This document shows, piece by piece, positions 11,443 through 22,566 of a stretch of DNA of 64,000 bases (its first letter is position 1; each line of letters starts with the position of its first letter). This stretch comes from Plasmodiophora brassicae (taxonomy: Eukaryota > Endomyxa: Phytomyxea > Phytomyxea > Plasmodiophorida): assembly GCA_036867785.1 (NCBI GenBank), contig CP145409.1:682001-746000 (forward strand), in the 5' to 3' direction. Position numbers and translations under genes: made by a program. The notes under the pieces were generated by a model. That model searched no databases, was not told where the DNA came from, and saw nothing but the letters and a program-made list of their open reading frames with translations.

Positions 11443-12441
11443 TTAAACGATGATCGATAGGAGAAGAACGACGACGACGGTATGGAAGGCGGGTATTGCT
11501 GGACGCGATGACGACGGTTGAACCAACTGCAGATCGAAGAGCCAGACTTCCGAGTACTCGCTCTGCCGTTCGCCTCGGGCTAGGTTCGATTGCGTATAAG
11601 CTCCGACCTTGAAGTAACACGAATCCTGTTCGACGTCGAACGTGTAGGCCGGTGTGGTCGACCCGTTGTAGTACACGCTAACGGCGCCGCTCCCTGCAGT
11701 GATCCTCCATGTGAACTGCTGGCCGATCTTTACCTTCCGGTCGATGATATGATGGTGATCTTGGAAGACGGCAACGAGTCGCCTGCCCTTTGTGAACCTG
11801 AGCTGGATCACAGGGTCGTGGTCGCTATCGATGTGCCGTGCCACGATCTGGGCGATAACGGTTGCAGGACGCTTCTTTGGCACGTGCATGACGGCTTGTG
11901 TTGCCTGAAGGCTGTGCTCCTTCTTGTCACGTGTGCTCCATGACGCCCGCCGGGTTTCGTGCACCATCTCACGAAGCTCGGTTCGGGGGAACTCCGACCC
12001 CTGGGTGGTCCACCCGGAACAACGAGCAACCAAGGCGACAGCCGGATGCGATTCCGACAGAACCGTATGGAATTCCCGACGTTGGAACGATGCCAAGTCA
12101 GACGGTGTGACCTCGTCAACGAGGCCTCGTGCACGACGGCTGATTCTGCTCGTCGGCAGCTGGAGTTTCCAGTGGGATAGGTCGATAATTGCGGACGGAA
12201 GTATATCAGGCCATGGTGGATCCGTTGGCGCCGATGCAGTCTGATCATCGGCGACCGTCACATTAGGTGTCGCCGTTTCCATAGATGTATCCATGTCCGA
12301 TTCAGGGATTTCATCGTTGAGAGGGTCAGTCATGACCAGAGGAGTTTCCGTGGAATCGTCATCGGCCTCTGTGGGCATCGATGCCGCTCGAGCCAGTGTA
12401 ACCACCAGCAACGCGGCGGTCAGGATGGTCATGCCATTCAT
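11443..12441 (-). CDS. PL7 (alginate-lyase-2) family protein, secreted, probably GPI-anchored
   Basis: Polysaccharide-lyase-like jelly roll. Single exon of about 332 residues. The start at 12441 gives a clean signal peptide (MNGMTILTAALLVVTLARA), followed by a Thr/Asp-rich linker. The PL7 domain (about residues 90-310) shows DLSHWKLQLPT, SEFPRTELREM (the RTELR substrate-binding motif), VIAQIVAR, and CYFKVGAYTQSN (the YFKxGxYxQ motif), ending EYSEVWLFDLQL. The canonical Q-I-H catalytic motif reads Q-I-V, so the usual His is missing. The C-terminus is a short hydrophobic run (FHTVVVVLLLSIIV) after Ser/Pro residues, resembling a GPI-attachment signal. It may be a binding protein or act on another uronan. 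Confidence 0.8.
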   Translation of the reverse strand: MNGMTILTAALLVVTLARAASMPTEADDDSTETPLVMTDPLNDEIPESDMDTSMETATPNVTVADDQTASAPTDPPWPDILPSAIIDLSHWKLQLPTSRISRRARGLVDEVTPSDLASFQRREFHTVLSESHPAVALVARCSGWTTQGSEFPRTELREMVHETRRASWSTRDKKEHSLQATQAVMHVPKKRPATVIAQIVARHIDSDHDPVIQLRFTKGRRLVAVFQDHHHIIDRKVKIGQQFTWRITAGSGAVSVYYNGSTTPAYTFDVEQDSCYFKVGAYTQSNLARGERQSEYSEVWLFDLQLVQPSSSRPAIPAFHTVVVVLLLSIIV

Positions 12442-12622
12442 AAGTAATGATTGTTGCGCTTCCTTCTGTGCGATATTAAAACCATGTGGTCCATGACGCG
12501 ACTCAGTGCGACCGTTGACGTGTTGAGTCACTCGATTCGACTTGATGGGCTGACGACACGAGCCGGTGCCGCGTTCATCGGTTTAACCACGTACATAGAC
12601 CGGCATTGTACCGATATCTTAA

Positions 12623-14637
12623 TTATTGGATACGACTGGACGCTTTCCTGGTGAGTTTCTTCGCCAGCTCGATCTGAAGTGTGCCATCGGCAACCGCCTG
12701 GTCAACAGCGACCTGCTCCTGATTAGTGGCCAGCGGCATGGGCCTCGTCAGTGGAACGGTTGCTTGTGAGAACGGCCTGAACGCTCGCTTGTAGTCGCCG
12801 CTGTTCAGTGAATCTTCGCTGGCGCCCGGTGGCAACAGGCCGTGCGCTTCCGCCTTCTGACGAATACAAATCTGGAGATCGTCTACCCATTCCTTCTTCT
12901 GCTGAGGCTGCAACAAACGCCCAGTCAATCCCTACAGATGGCGTGGGCGCCGTCGACCATACCGTCTTGGCAAGAATGAAAAGTGACGGTTTCGACGGGT
13001 CACTCGTCGATGATATGACGAAGGATGTGTCGTTCTCGTCACTAATGTTGTCATCGACGGCGGTATGAAGAAGGTCGAGCCTGCCCTTTAGCCGTCCTGC
13101 GTGATTGGGACCCGGAATTACAATCGGCCCACGTCTCGACTTGGACTGGCAGCCCGACGTACCTCGGCGAGGATTCTCGGATATGATGGTGGCGAATATA
13201 AGAATATCGTTGAACAGGACAAAGCTATACATCCTGTGAACGTGGCGAACGGCTCCGGTCCACCCTTTCTTGTGCGACAGCATCTTGAAGATCGGCATAG
13301 TGTCAGGTAACGGTAGAAAGCATTACGGAACGATGCGTACCTGGAGGTTGGACTCCCGAACGCAATATCTCCCGTTGGTGACCAGCGACGGGTTTGGCAG
13401 GTTTTCCAGAAATTCCTGCCCGTGCGCTCAGCGCTCATGCAACGACCTGGAGAGCAGCGCAACACTGAACCTCCTGAATCTCGACCACCCGTCGCTTGGC
13501 TTGGGCCACCTTCATGTTCGCATCGACGTGCTCGGCGGAATCCCGAAACTGTTGCACCACTTCCTCAAGCTTCACCTGCTGGGCTTTGTCCGAGTATCGG
13601 CGGATGGCATCGACAAGAAGGATGTACCTGCCAACCAGGTATCAGGCTCGGCGTCCCGCGCGCATAGAGCACTCTAGGCGCACCGTGACACGCGCTGAAT
13701 TGGCTCGATGCGAAGCGAGTCCAGCCTGACTCCTCGCGTACTGCAGCATCGCTCTGAGACAGACACGAACTGGGCGAACGCCGGGATGGACGCGACAAGG
13801 TCGACAACAATGCGCTGGTTGCATGCGAAGTCGATCGCGTACCTGAAGTGCATATCAGCACCTAGACGGTGCTGTCATCTGCGAACTTACTGAGTGTAGA
13901 TGGAAGCGACATTAACGGCCAGGGTTGTCAGCAAGTCAGGCAGGCCCTCGACCAGCCTGTCTTTCGCCTTCAGCACCTGCAGCGGCAATGATTGTCAACC
14001 ATCGCGATCTGATTCCCTTGACAAGGCCGCTTGACCTTGATATCTCTGTAGACCTGCGTATGGAGTTTGACGATGTCGTCAATGTTACTGAACACCTTCT
14101 GGATCTGGTCTGTGGTCAAAATCACTATGGTACCTGAGGAAACAGCATCAGGCAGCATCGACAGTGGCACGCCACCAGCCTGCCTACCGTCAGTCTCATG
14201 GTAGGCACGAAGGCGCTGAGCAAATTCTCTGTGTAGATGCCGCAGCTTGTACAGGTACGACTTCTCAGTGTCAATGAGTTCGTTGATGGCCGATTTCAGC
14301 ATCTTCCTCGAGTCCTTGCCCGCTGGATTGCAACTCAGTCGCTATCAGTTCGCTGTTGCGACCACGAATGTACCTTGCCGTTTCGATGCATCTGTGTCTG
14401 GGTTGTCTGGCGGCTGTTCGTCCTGCGGGCGCCCCATGACGTGGTCCAGCATCATAACGCTGGCCGAGGTGAGGTTGAATTCCGCTTGCGAATCCTGCCA
14501 CATTTGGAATAAGCGATTGCCAAGCATGCACGGACCATGTCTTTAACGAGACGTGCCGGGTGTGGCGTGTCTGGGCAAGGTACCGGTATGACCATTCCTA
14601 ACTTGTCAGATTCGTTAGGCAACGACGGGCGCTCCAT
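12623..14637 (-). CDS. Rho guanine-nucleotide exchange factor (DH-PH)
   Basis: Activates Rho-type GTPases at membranes. Multi-exon; ATG at 14637 chosen because an in-frame TGA lies upstream of 14697. The DH domain is spread over exons: AINELIDTEKSYLYKLRHL, ILTTDQIQKVFSNIDDIVKL, NQRIVVDLVASIPAF, then LDSLRIEPIQRVSRY (the IxPxQRxxRY signature, split by an intron at the final Arg) and ILLVDAIRRYSD. The PH domain follows: MLSHKKGWTGAVRHVHRMYS and FVLFNDILIFAT. The end encodes a helical tail and stops at 12623. Exon edges between 13470 and 12930 are approximate. No other signalling domain is seen. Confidence 0.8.
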
Positions 14638-14828
14638 TTGGCTTAATTCGGCATCGGATACAGTCGAGTGGCGATTCAACTGCACAGTGAACGTCACTCA
14701 ATGACGAAGGCCTTGACTGCCCCGATACGTGACTGACTGATTTCACATCGTCGTCGTCATCTGGTTTACCACGGGGACCAGCGAAGCTCGTATCCTATAG
14801 CAGGTATCAATCGTAAGCAAGGTGTTCA

Positions 14829-15945
14829 TCAACATGTCGAGCAGCAACGAACGGCATCGTCAAGCCGCTCTGGGATCGGTCGTCTACCCAAAGACGCAGC
14901 GACAGGGCTTTCGAACACGTGAGTTGTTTGGGTCTGACGACCAATGTCATATGGAACCCGTACACCCAGGAGTGGGGTTAGCAACCCTGCTCGTACCGAT
15001 CTGGCGCTCAGTAACGACTCAGCATCGATGCCAGACACGAAATCGTCAACAATGCCCAGCGCGTCATCGTTGGAGGCGAAGCTGATCACGGAACCCCTGG
15101 CCTGAACCGCAAACACAGTATCAGCAGGGTACCGTCGTCACACGTCCTCACTGAGCACACATATGCGCCATCGGCATCTGGTTGATCGTCACTAGCTTGT
15201 CCTTTGGCGATATGCGTTACCGAGACGGGGATGGGGGTTGGCGGCAGGAAGGAAGCGGTTGGCGTTGCCGGTGGCGTGTCGTCAACCGCAAAGTTGACCC
15301 TCCTCGGCTGTCGCCGAAATCAGCCTGTGTTTCGTCTTGTGTTGTGTCCCATGGCCCAATTGCTTACCGTGGCTTCTTCAGGAATGGTGACGACATTTGC
15401 CGAATTGGATTCGACGATGTTGCCGGTTTCGATTTGAACTCTACTGTCCGTTCGCATCAGCCGGGCCGTCGCAGGCACGATGGACCCTTTAACAATGTCC
15501 TCAATTGAGAGCACCTGACCCCAAATCACAAGCAGTGGTGAGCCACACGGGCACGCCGAAATCATCGCAATGTGACAGGTTACAGTATCGTTCCGTTCGG
15601 TTGACAGCACACGTCCCTGGAGAACAACGCCCTGTCAGTAGAGTCGCTAACACGCACCCATTTGTGCATTGTACATGTGTCGGGCGGCGTGCAAGGATCG
15701 ACTCAACGGCGTCGCTGATCTCAGCAGCACACTGCGTTGAGGGGTTAGGCGGATTCACACACAGGGTGCAACGTCGTCATTCATCGAACCCGTCCGATAT
15801 GGCCGAGCAGAATCGTGATCTCGTCCGGTTCAGGGGCGGCTTCAGCCGTTGGACGAGGCGACGGTCGTGATGCAATATTGTTTGCAGGGCTGCGATGTAC
15901 CGACGATGCCTGACCCGAACGGGGCGACCGGTGTCGACGACCCAT
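14829..15945 (-). CDS. Hypothetical protein, partly disordered
   Basis: Not recognised. Likely start ATG at 15945 (MGRRHRSPRSGQASS), an Arg/Ser/Pro-rich leader. Intron GTTCGATG...AACGCAG leads to CAAEISDAVESILARRP. Another intron ends CTCCAG before GRVLSTERNDTVTCHIAMIS, VIWGQVLSIEDIVKGSIV and VQIETGNIVESNSANVVTI, a strand-rich part. Then a GTAAGC intron leads to a Pro-rich stretch (PATPTASFLPPTPIP), with a last exon near 15100-14829. Open frames joined by good splice signals argue for a real gene; function unknown. Confidence 0.5.
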
Positions 15946-16180
15946 TATACATGTAAGATTGCTGGGCACGAAATATCTCCCTCGAATATCGCGATACTAC
16001 GAAGGAACAGAAACGGCATCCTGCATGGCACGACCGCCGGTTCAGGCACGCTGCTCGTCGAGTTTATCAATGCCACCCATCAGAACATCATCATGCCGTC
16101 GTCCGTCTTGATCGTTCGACTGGCAGCAAACATAACGCCACTGCGGAGATGGACGAACACATCATCAGATGCAATCGGTA

Positions 16181-16864
16181 TTACTGATAGCCGAAACATC
16201 CAAACCTGAAGAAAATAAGGACGCTGGACCCAAGCACAGATATGGGCCCAAACATCGGCGGCAGAGCCGTGTCTGAAACGTTGCCCGACGCCGCCTTCTG
16301 CGGCTGTACCGGGGCACCTGGTCCCGGAACAGACTCTGGTGCTTGGTTGGGCGGCGATGGCTTCGGTTGCAGCGGTTCTGCCCGCTCTGGTTGTTCTGGG
16401 GACGAAGTACCCGGCTTCAGTCTGTTTTCCTTATCAGCACCCTGAACGATAACGACGATGCCGCCTGTAACGGCTAGAAGGAACAGCAGAAGGCTGACAA
16501 CTGCCCAGACGCGGGCGCCGGTGGCGCTGGAGCCGTAGAACTCGGGCTCTTTCAGCGCATTGAAGTCCAGCGCCATGACGCTACACACAAACCAGGTCAG
16601 AAACGGCCAGACGAGTGCCGCATGGAGGTATTACATGAGGCCAGCCAGAAAGGCGGCGAATGGCGGTAAATAATATTCAAATGGGAAGCCTGGGGATTCC
16701 ACCTTCGCGTACGACCAGGCGATGGCATCAATCAGCCACCATATGCCAGCGCCGAACTACAGGCGTCATGACGATCAGTGCATCCTGGGGCGCGCTACCG
16801 CAACGAGCATCCCTACCAGCACGCCGGACAGCGTCGTCATGGTTCTCGGTTTCCACAACGTCAT
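16181..16864 (-). CDS. TMEM50/Vps68-family (UPF0220) membrane protein
   Basis: Small four-span membrane protein of the endomembrane system; the yeast relative Vps68 works in endosomal sorting. Start at 16864 (MTLWKPRT). TM1 is SGVLVGMLVA joined through a GTAGCGC...CTGTAG intron to FGAGIWWLIDAIAW. TM2 is LPPFAAFLAGL. A 54-nt intron follows, then FNALKEPEFYG, ATGARVWAVVSLLLFLLAV (the TGARxW motif of TMEM50), and a last hydrophobic segment SVLGSSVLIFFRFG. Between TM3 and TM4 lies a Pro/Glu-rich insertion of about 60 residues that animal relatives lack. An upstream 5' exon cannot be excluded. Confidence 0.75.
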
Positions 16865-17208
16865 TACTGATACGGATGCAGGACGGACTCGGAAGCGACA
16901 GCGATGCCAGTGGGAAACGCAGGCACGAAATAGACGTCTGATGACGGCGACGGGAGAGCTGAAGCTGCGCGGAGATAGTCGCTGGACCGATTTAGAATAA
17001 TCCGACGCTGCGGGCAACCGGATTAATCTCACACAGCAGCTTCATCGGGATAAACAGGACCAGTAACAGGGGGTTCAGGCGGCGCCCACCTCTTCAACAC
17101 GCGTCGGCCGGTCACGCTTGTTTTCGTTTTCCAATTCGAACGCGCCGTCCTGATGGCAGTTGCGGGGGCTTCACGTCGATTTTGGGCGGGGGGCCGTGGT
17201 AGTATTAG

Positions 17209-19744
17209 ATGGTGCTGGCGCTCGCGGCCGCCGTCGATGCGAGGGATGCCATCGATGCCTTGATCGACGGGTTCATCAACAAGTCGGTGATGCGATATGC
17301 GGATGTGCAGTGGAATGAGGTCGCGATAAAATCGTATGGGAACTGCATTGACGTCTGCTGGGTCAATTCAATCCCGCGTGAACAGGACTGGTCCATCGAC
17401 ACAATGGAATGCACCGCAATGCAGAGGCTCTGCGGAGCCCTCCAACGGTGGTGAACCTGGTGAAGATGGATCCGCTATCGTTGTCGACGTCCTGCATCGC
17501 ATTGATGCTACCTTTCCAGCCACTCTCGTCGACTGTGATCCAGGCGCTGACACGCAGGGTCAGACCATCGGCGATGAGAACGTCCACCCATGGAGACTCC
17601 CTGAGGCGGACAAAGCAGAATCCGCCTCAGGTGACGAAACGTCAATGAGTATCGACAGCCCAGCTGAGCTCAAGGACACCACTGTTGATCCACCCGATTT
17701 CGATCTTGACGATGAGGAAGTGTCTTGCCCCGACAACATTGACGACGAAGAAGTGACTTGTCTTGACAACGAGGATCCACTGGCGAATATATCCGCTTAT
17801 GACAACCGTGCCATTGACGGCAGCGTCCATGTACCTGAAAGCGACCAGTGTGCTGCTTTCAGTGCCTGTGATGACGCCCGTGCGATCACTGAACCAGCTG
17901 AACCTGCGATGGCGATATCTGAAGCAAATGGAGAACTTGAATACGATCCCGTCGATGGATCCCCGCCACTGTTCGTCATTGAGGACCAGGGCGTTGGACT
18001 CCATGAAGACAGTTTCTCCACGCTGCAACCTTCAGAAGGTTCCAAACGACTTGAGCGAATATTCAACATGCGTTTGTGACACTTGTTTTCCGAATAGGAG
18101 GCACTGCTACTGAGTCAGACTCTGCTCCCAACGTCAGCAACTCTGGCGACGACCATGGAGGCATTGATCTGGATTCCGGCGAAGATTCTGTATTCGCCGA
18201 GCGAATTGCCCCCGGCGTTATGGATATGCAGGTCGCACAGGCTGCTGATGCTGGGCTTACTGTCGAGGCAGATGGTACTCCCAATGTCAGTAACCGAGAA
18301 GGTGGTCATATGGGCGTCGACTTTGACTCTACACCGGCCGAAGCCTACGTTGTTGCGACTACTACAAAAGCAACTGGTCCTGTTCCTACTGTTGAAACAT
18401 ATGGTTCTTCCAACATCATTGATCCTGAGATTTGCCTTGAAGACATTGGTCTGGACTTCGGTATAGACTTTGTGGCTGTCGAAGTGGCTCCTGCGGCTGC
18501 AACTTCAACATCGGCACAAAATGCTGCTGCTGCCACCGCTGGGCGTCATGTTGAGACAGATGGTGATCCCAACGTCAGCATTCCTGGCAACACTCTTGTA
18601 TTTACTGATCTGGAATTCGACATCGGTTCTGCGGCTGCCGAAGCAGCAGCTGTTGTGACAATGACCACACAAACGACTCTTGATACAGTACCTAAGGCGG
18701 TTGACAAGGGCGTTGTTTCGGCCAATCGTTCTGTTATCGGTATCGAAGGAATCGAGAAGAGTACAGTGAAAGCGAAACCGAGAAGGAAATCGACCATCAA
18801 GAAAACGTCTTCCAAGTCCTCTCTACATACCGACACGATCCAAGCTTCAAGCAGTTCTGATCCTCGCTACCTGGTAGGTTTGCCATTTGGACACGCGGAG
18901 CAAGCAACCTCAACTCTTGGTGTTTCAGAAACTTCTGCAAGCGTGCCGCCATCAGCTGAAGTCGTCTAAAGCAGTCTGGTCGCATCGGTGCAGCGCCATG
19001 GTTCGCTGGGTATGTTAACCCGATCATTAAGGTACTTATCGTTCTCTATAGGATGACCTGAGTACGTACGTCAAGGCAAACGCTGGCCACGGGGACTTGT
19101 CCCCTACCCGGCTGTTCATCGACATAACGTCCATAAAGGCACCGCTGGCTTCTCAAGTTGATGATGCCCGTTCAGCAGGTACCACCATGTCGACGGCATC
19201 CAGTCGGAAACTGACTCAGGGGCTCGTTGTTAGTTGTCCGTTCTGCATGCCGAATGATAGCAACTTACGCTGGTGCTACTGGCTTCTTGTTCCAAGGTAT
19301 GCTCCTAGATCAGTTAACGTTCGCCATGAACCGACTCGGCTGTCTCCCTACTGTCGTAGAACTCGCTGATTATCTTGTCCCCCGGTTACTCCAACGGCTA
19401 TACGTTACCATCAAGGTCATATCGTTTTCGTGCGAGCAGTGTATTACGGCCGTTGTCACCGCAACGAAATCACTGAAGATTCTACCCAAGGTACGTACCT
19501 GTAACAACTGCAAGAAGCGTTGTATCGTAAAGGTTCGTTCCTACAGTTCATCAACGGGCTGGTCGACTCGCATGTGGCTGTCCGTCGGGCGTCTGCCAAG
19601 TTCATTCAAACTGTCATTGAAGGGTGCGAGAATGGATCCGAGTTGGAACCTGTCGTCGGGGCCGTTATCGGTGCTCTGAACGCGTCCCTCTCAGATGCTG
19701 ATGTGGACGTGAGGAAGCTTGCTCGTAACACATACCTAGCGTGA
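17209..19744 (+). CDS. CLASP: CLASP-like TOG/HEAT-repeat protein with acidic repeat N-terminus
   Basis: Probable microtubule-stabilising protein. The 3' exons form a CLASP-type TOG domain: KLLQACRHQLKSSKAVW, SQVDDARSA, LTLVLLASCSK, ELADYLVPRLLQRLYVTIK, CITAVVTATKSLKILPK, INGLVDSHVAVRRASAKFIQ, then SLSDADVDVRKLARNTYLA at the stop. Introns here are tiny (24-85 nt). The 5' part (17209-18870) is very acidic and holds four degenerate copies of a roughly 55-residue unit with the core DGxPNVSN. Joins at 17333/17385 and near 18040/18103 keep frame. That the acidic part and the TOG part are one gene is inferred. With a single TOG and no C-terminal CLIP-binding part, it is shorter than animal CLASPs. 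Confidence 0.6.
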
Positions 19745-20029
19745 CCGATACTGTAGTGATTGACACTTATCCTGACAACAGGCATGGCGTTCCGATCTAT
19801 ATCTGTCATACTTCCTGGGTATGATACAATGGCAAACGTCAGCGAGAGCGACCAGAAGTGGTTCTTGAGAACGGCTACCGATAAAGACAAACCAGCAGCA
19901 TCCCCAGGTTTTGCTCAGCTTCTCGATTAAGTATCGATGCAGGCTACTTAATACATTCAGTGTCACGAACTGTTAACCCGTGTCGCAACTAGGGCACATG
20001 AGCATTTGGTCATTAGGGTGCGTTGTGCA

Positions 20030-20240
20030 TAGAGGGTGAAAGAGGACCCGGAGATGTTGAAACCGTCCAGCACGTTCGCAATGTATTCGGCCTGAGCGAG
20101 CCTAGCGGCACCGGTGTCAGGATCGCGTCGGATGCGCACGCCGAGCAGTGTGGACGGCTCGTGCTGGTCGGTGATCTCCGCCATCTTGGCGAGTTTCGCG
20201 AGGGCCAATTCAACGAACGCGACATTGTTATAGGCCATCA
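20030..20240 (-). mobile_element. Ty1/copia retrotransposon remnant (reverse-transcriptase fragment)
   Basis: The frame reads FVELALAKLAKMAEITDQHE, LLGVRIRRDPDTG and RLAQAEYIANVLDGFNI, matching the copia RT segment with the LGxxI-x-RD ... QxxYI-xxxLxxF pattern. No gag, protease, integrase, LTR or YVDD box is found nearby, so this is a short internal relic. It sits between the CLASP-like gene and a membrane-protein gene. Confidence 0.65.
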
Positions 20241-20389
20241 GACCGACATGTCCGTATACCTGCCACTGAGATCATACCGGAGGACGCGAGGGCCGGTGAT
20301 GATCGGTTCGAAGCCTACCCGAGAACAGCATTTAGCGCAGCGTGTCTCTAGAGACAACTATTATAGATTGTATATATAATAGGACGGTT

Positions 20390-21241
20390 CTACAGCAGCT
20401 GCTGGTCCGAGTTCGCGGCCTCTCTGATTCTGTAATCACCTGACCTGTAGAGTACGAACGCCAGCACAGACATCAGGATGACGACAAGGATTTTGAATTC
20501 CTGGACGGGCAGCCATCGACCGTCTTCCTGCGCACGGATGGCGACATTGATGGCATTCGGGCAGTAGACGGTCAGGATGTTTGCCAGCAACACCATGATC
20601 AGGTTGACCGCATGCGCAACTGGCAACATGGCGCGAAACAGGGCATAGAGGATGGACCCGAAACATAAGGCCATCAGCCCCGCCGCCGTCATCAGCCTTC
20701 GCTTCTCCATCTGTAAATCGTCCATGTTTAGGCGCTCGGGGAGAAGCGAAACGGAACCGGCACTGGCCGTCTGGGCCCAGAAGCCAGTAACCGCCGCCAG
20801 CAGCGCTATCCCACACGCCACCATGAGAGGGATCTTCGACTTTGGCACCAGACATTCGGTCTTCTCTTTCGGTCGCAACCCAACCAAATACAGGAAAATC
20901 GCCTGGACGAGAACCTGTGCCATCAGGACGTACTGGAACAACGTAATCAGGCCGAGTCGGCCTCGTAAGTCGATGTAGTCAGGGGCGTATATCGCAGCGA
21001 TCAACGCTATAGTATCCGCTACGAGCCCCATCAGATGCGGCATGCACCGCACCCGATTGCGCCAGAACAGGCTGACCAGATGAACGATGGCCGTTGCGAA
21101 GCACAGCGAGCTGGCTAATGGTCGCAGGAATCGTCCTGACGGTGATTGCCTCAGCACCGAGCATATGACGCCGATCGTTCCGGCGGCGATCGCGTACGTC
21201 GCCACCGTCAACGGGTACGCGAGCGGAATCGTCGTACCCAT
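20390..21241 (-). CDS. Multi-span membrane protein, unknown family
   Basis: Single exon, about 283 residues, ATG at 21241. Seven to eight hydrophobic segments are visible, for example YPLTVATYAIAAGTIGVICS, LASSLCFATAIVHLVSLFW, LMGLVADTIALIAAIY, VLMAQVLVQAIFLYLVG, LMVACGIALLAAVTGFWAQ, LMTAAGLMALCFGSILYAL and ILVVILMSVLAFVLYRSG. The C-terminus DYRIREAANSDQQLL is short and charged. No transporter or receptor signature is recognised. It resembles in size and TM count the split membrane-protein gene at 42373-43528, but no shared motif was found. Confidence 0.7.
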   Translation of the reverse strand: MGTTIPLAYPLTVATYAIAAGTIGVICSVLRQSPSGRFLRPLASSLCFATAIVHLVSLFWRNRVRCMPHLMGLVADTIALIAAIYAPDYIDLRGRLGLITLFQYVLMAQVLVQAIFLYLVGLRPKEKTECLVPKSKIPLMVACGIALLAAVTGFWAQTASAGSVSLLPERLNMDDLQMEKRRLMTAAGLMALCFGSILYALFRAMLPVAHAVNLIMVLLANILTVYCPNAINVAIRAQEDGRWLPVQEFKILVVILMSVLAFVLYRSGDYRIREAANSDQQLL

Positions 21242-21759
21242 GGCGAGCAACCCCAGCGACTACGTCGCCAACCCTCTTCAGTGGCGACCTGGCGCGTCAA
21301 CACTTCACAAGCATTCGGCACTGTCGCCAGGCGTCGTCGACGCGGGCGCGCAGTTCTAATTTTAGCCATGCGGACAGGCATTCGTCAACAGTGGAAACCT
21401 CGCCGTCGATGCGCGGTTTGACCTGTGCCGTCCCGACGACTGGCCGGCCCGATTAATCCGCGCGTGTGCAGCTGCTGCCCCCGTGGAGGGCAAATAACGG
21501 CGTTCCTTCGGCCATCTCTTGATAGGTCGGTACCGCCTACTGTACTTGCGGGTGACCAATTCTGGGCGGATGCACTTTCCCAGCTCTAGGCAGATGCGGG
21601 GAAAGCTTTTAGGTAGAAGGGACTCCACTGCTACGTAATCCAGCGTTCGCGGAGCTTAGATCGTGCTGGTGTACTGTGTGATCAGGGTACGGCTTAACAT
21701 GGGCATACTTGCGTAGTGGGCGTTCGAGGGCGCCGAGGGCGTGTCGAAGTGTGCCCCCA

Positions 21760-22481
21760 ATGCCACCAAAGAAGAAGGGGAAGAAAGCCGCTGCGAAAAA
21801 GGCGGCAGACCCAAGCGATGCCCCTGAGGAGCCCTTGTCGGTAGAGATGCAGAACCTGTTCCTGAAACGGCAGGTTGAGTCCCTCAAGCACCGTTTGAGT
21901 AGGTGCCTCATCAGATGTTGTTCTCCCGACAGATGTTGACCAGACACTCCTGAATAGTTATGGCGGCGAACTTAGCATCGCAGTCTGAGACCGAGGCTCG
22001 CGAGCTAAGGCGACGTCTCAACGTCCTGAACGAAGACTTCGTCCAAGAGAGGAAGAACTCGTTCGAGATCACCGCTGACATGACAAGGCAGTACAAGTCC
22101 ATGAAGCAGGAGCTACTCCAAACAATCAACACTTTAAATGCCCAGATCATGCAAGAGAAGGACCGATACGCCCAGAAGGAGACCGCCATGCAGGTCATGG
22201 AAGCCAAGAAGGTTCGATTATTGTTGTTTGCTAACGTCAGCCAACGTTCTAATTACTGGTCGAACCAGGACGACCTTGTGGCGACTAAGAACGCCGAAAT
22301 CGCCGAATGGAAGAAGAAAGTCGACGAGATGGCGATGGAGTTCAGCCAGATGTTAAAGCAAACGCTGGACAAGATGAGCGAGCGCATTATCATCTCAAAC
22401 GACGAATGGGATGCAGAGGGTGGTGAAGCCCCACCAATTCAGAAGCGGCTTGAAGGATTCACACTGGGCAGTTCTGCCTAA
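21760..22481 (+). CDS. DRC12: Dynein regulatory complex subunit 12 (CCDC153-like)
   Basis: Small coiled-coil subunit of the axonemal nexin-dynein regulatory complex. Start ATG at 21760 gives a Lys-rich head (MPPKKKGKKAAAKKAADPSD). Introns at 21899-21957 and in the segment around 22211-22269 keep frame. Nearly the whole remainder is heptad coiled coil (ELRRRLNVLNEDFVQERKN, QYKSMKQELLQTINTL). The end KNAEIAEWKKKVDEMAMEF, SQMLKQTLDKMSERI and NDEWD is characteristic of CCDC153. Length about 200 residues, as in the family. Confidence 0.75.
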
Positions 22482-22566
22482 CACTTCGTTCTTCATACGC
22501 CAGCAGGCACATTCTAGACAAGGCATACAGTTTATCGAACTACGTCGAGAGAGCTTTACTAAACAC

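Noticed and set aside
21362-21628. Minus-strand frame with basic residues (CIRPELVTRKYSRRY)
   Set aside because: No ATG, no family, and it lies in the spacer between two divergent genes; not supported as a gene.
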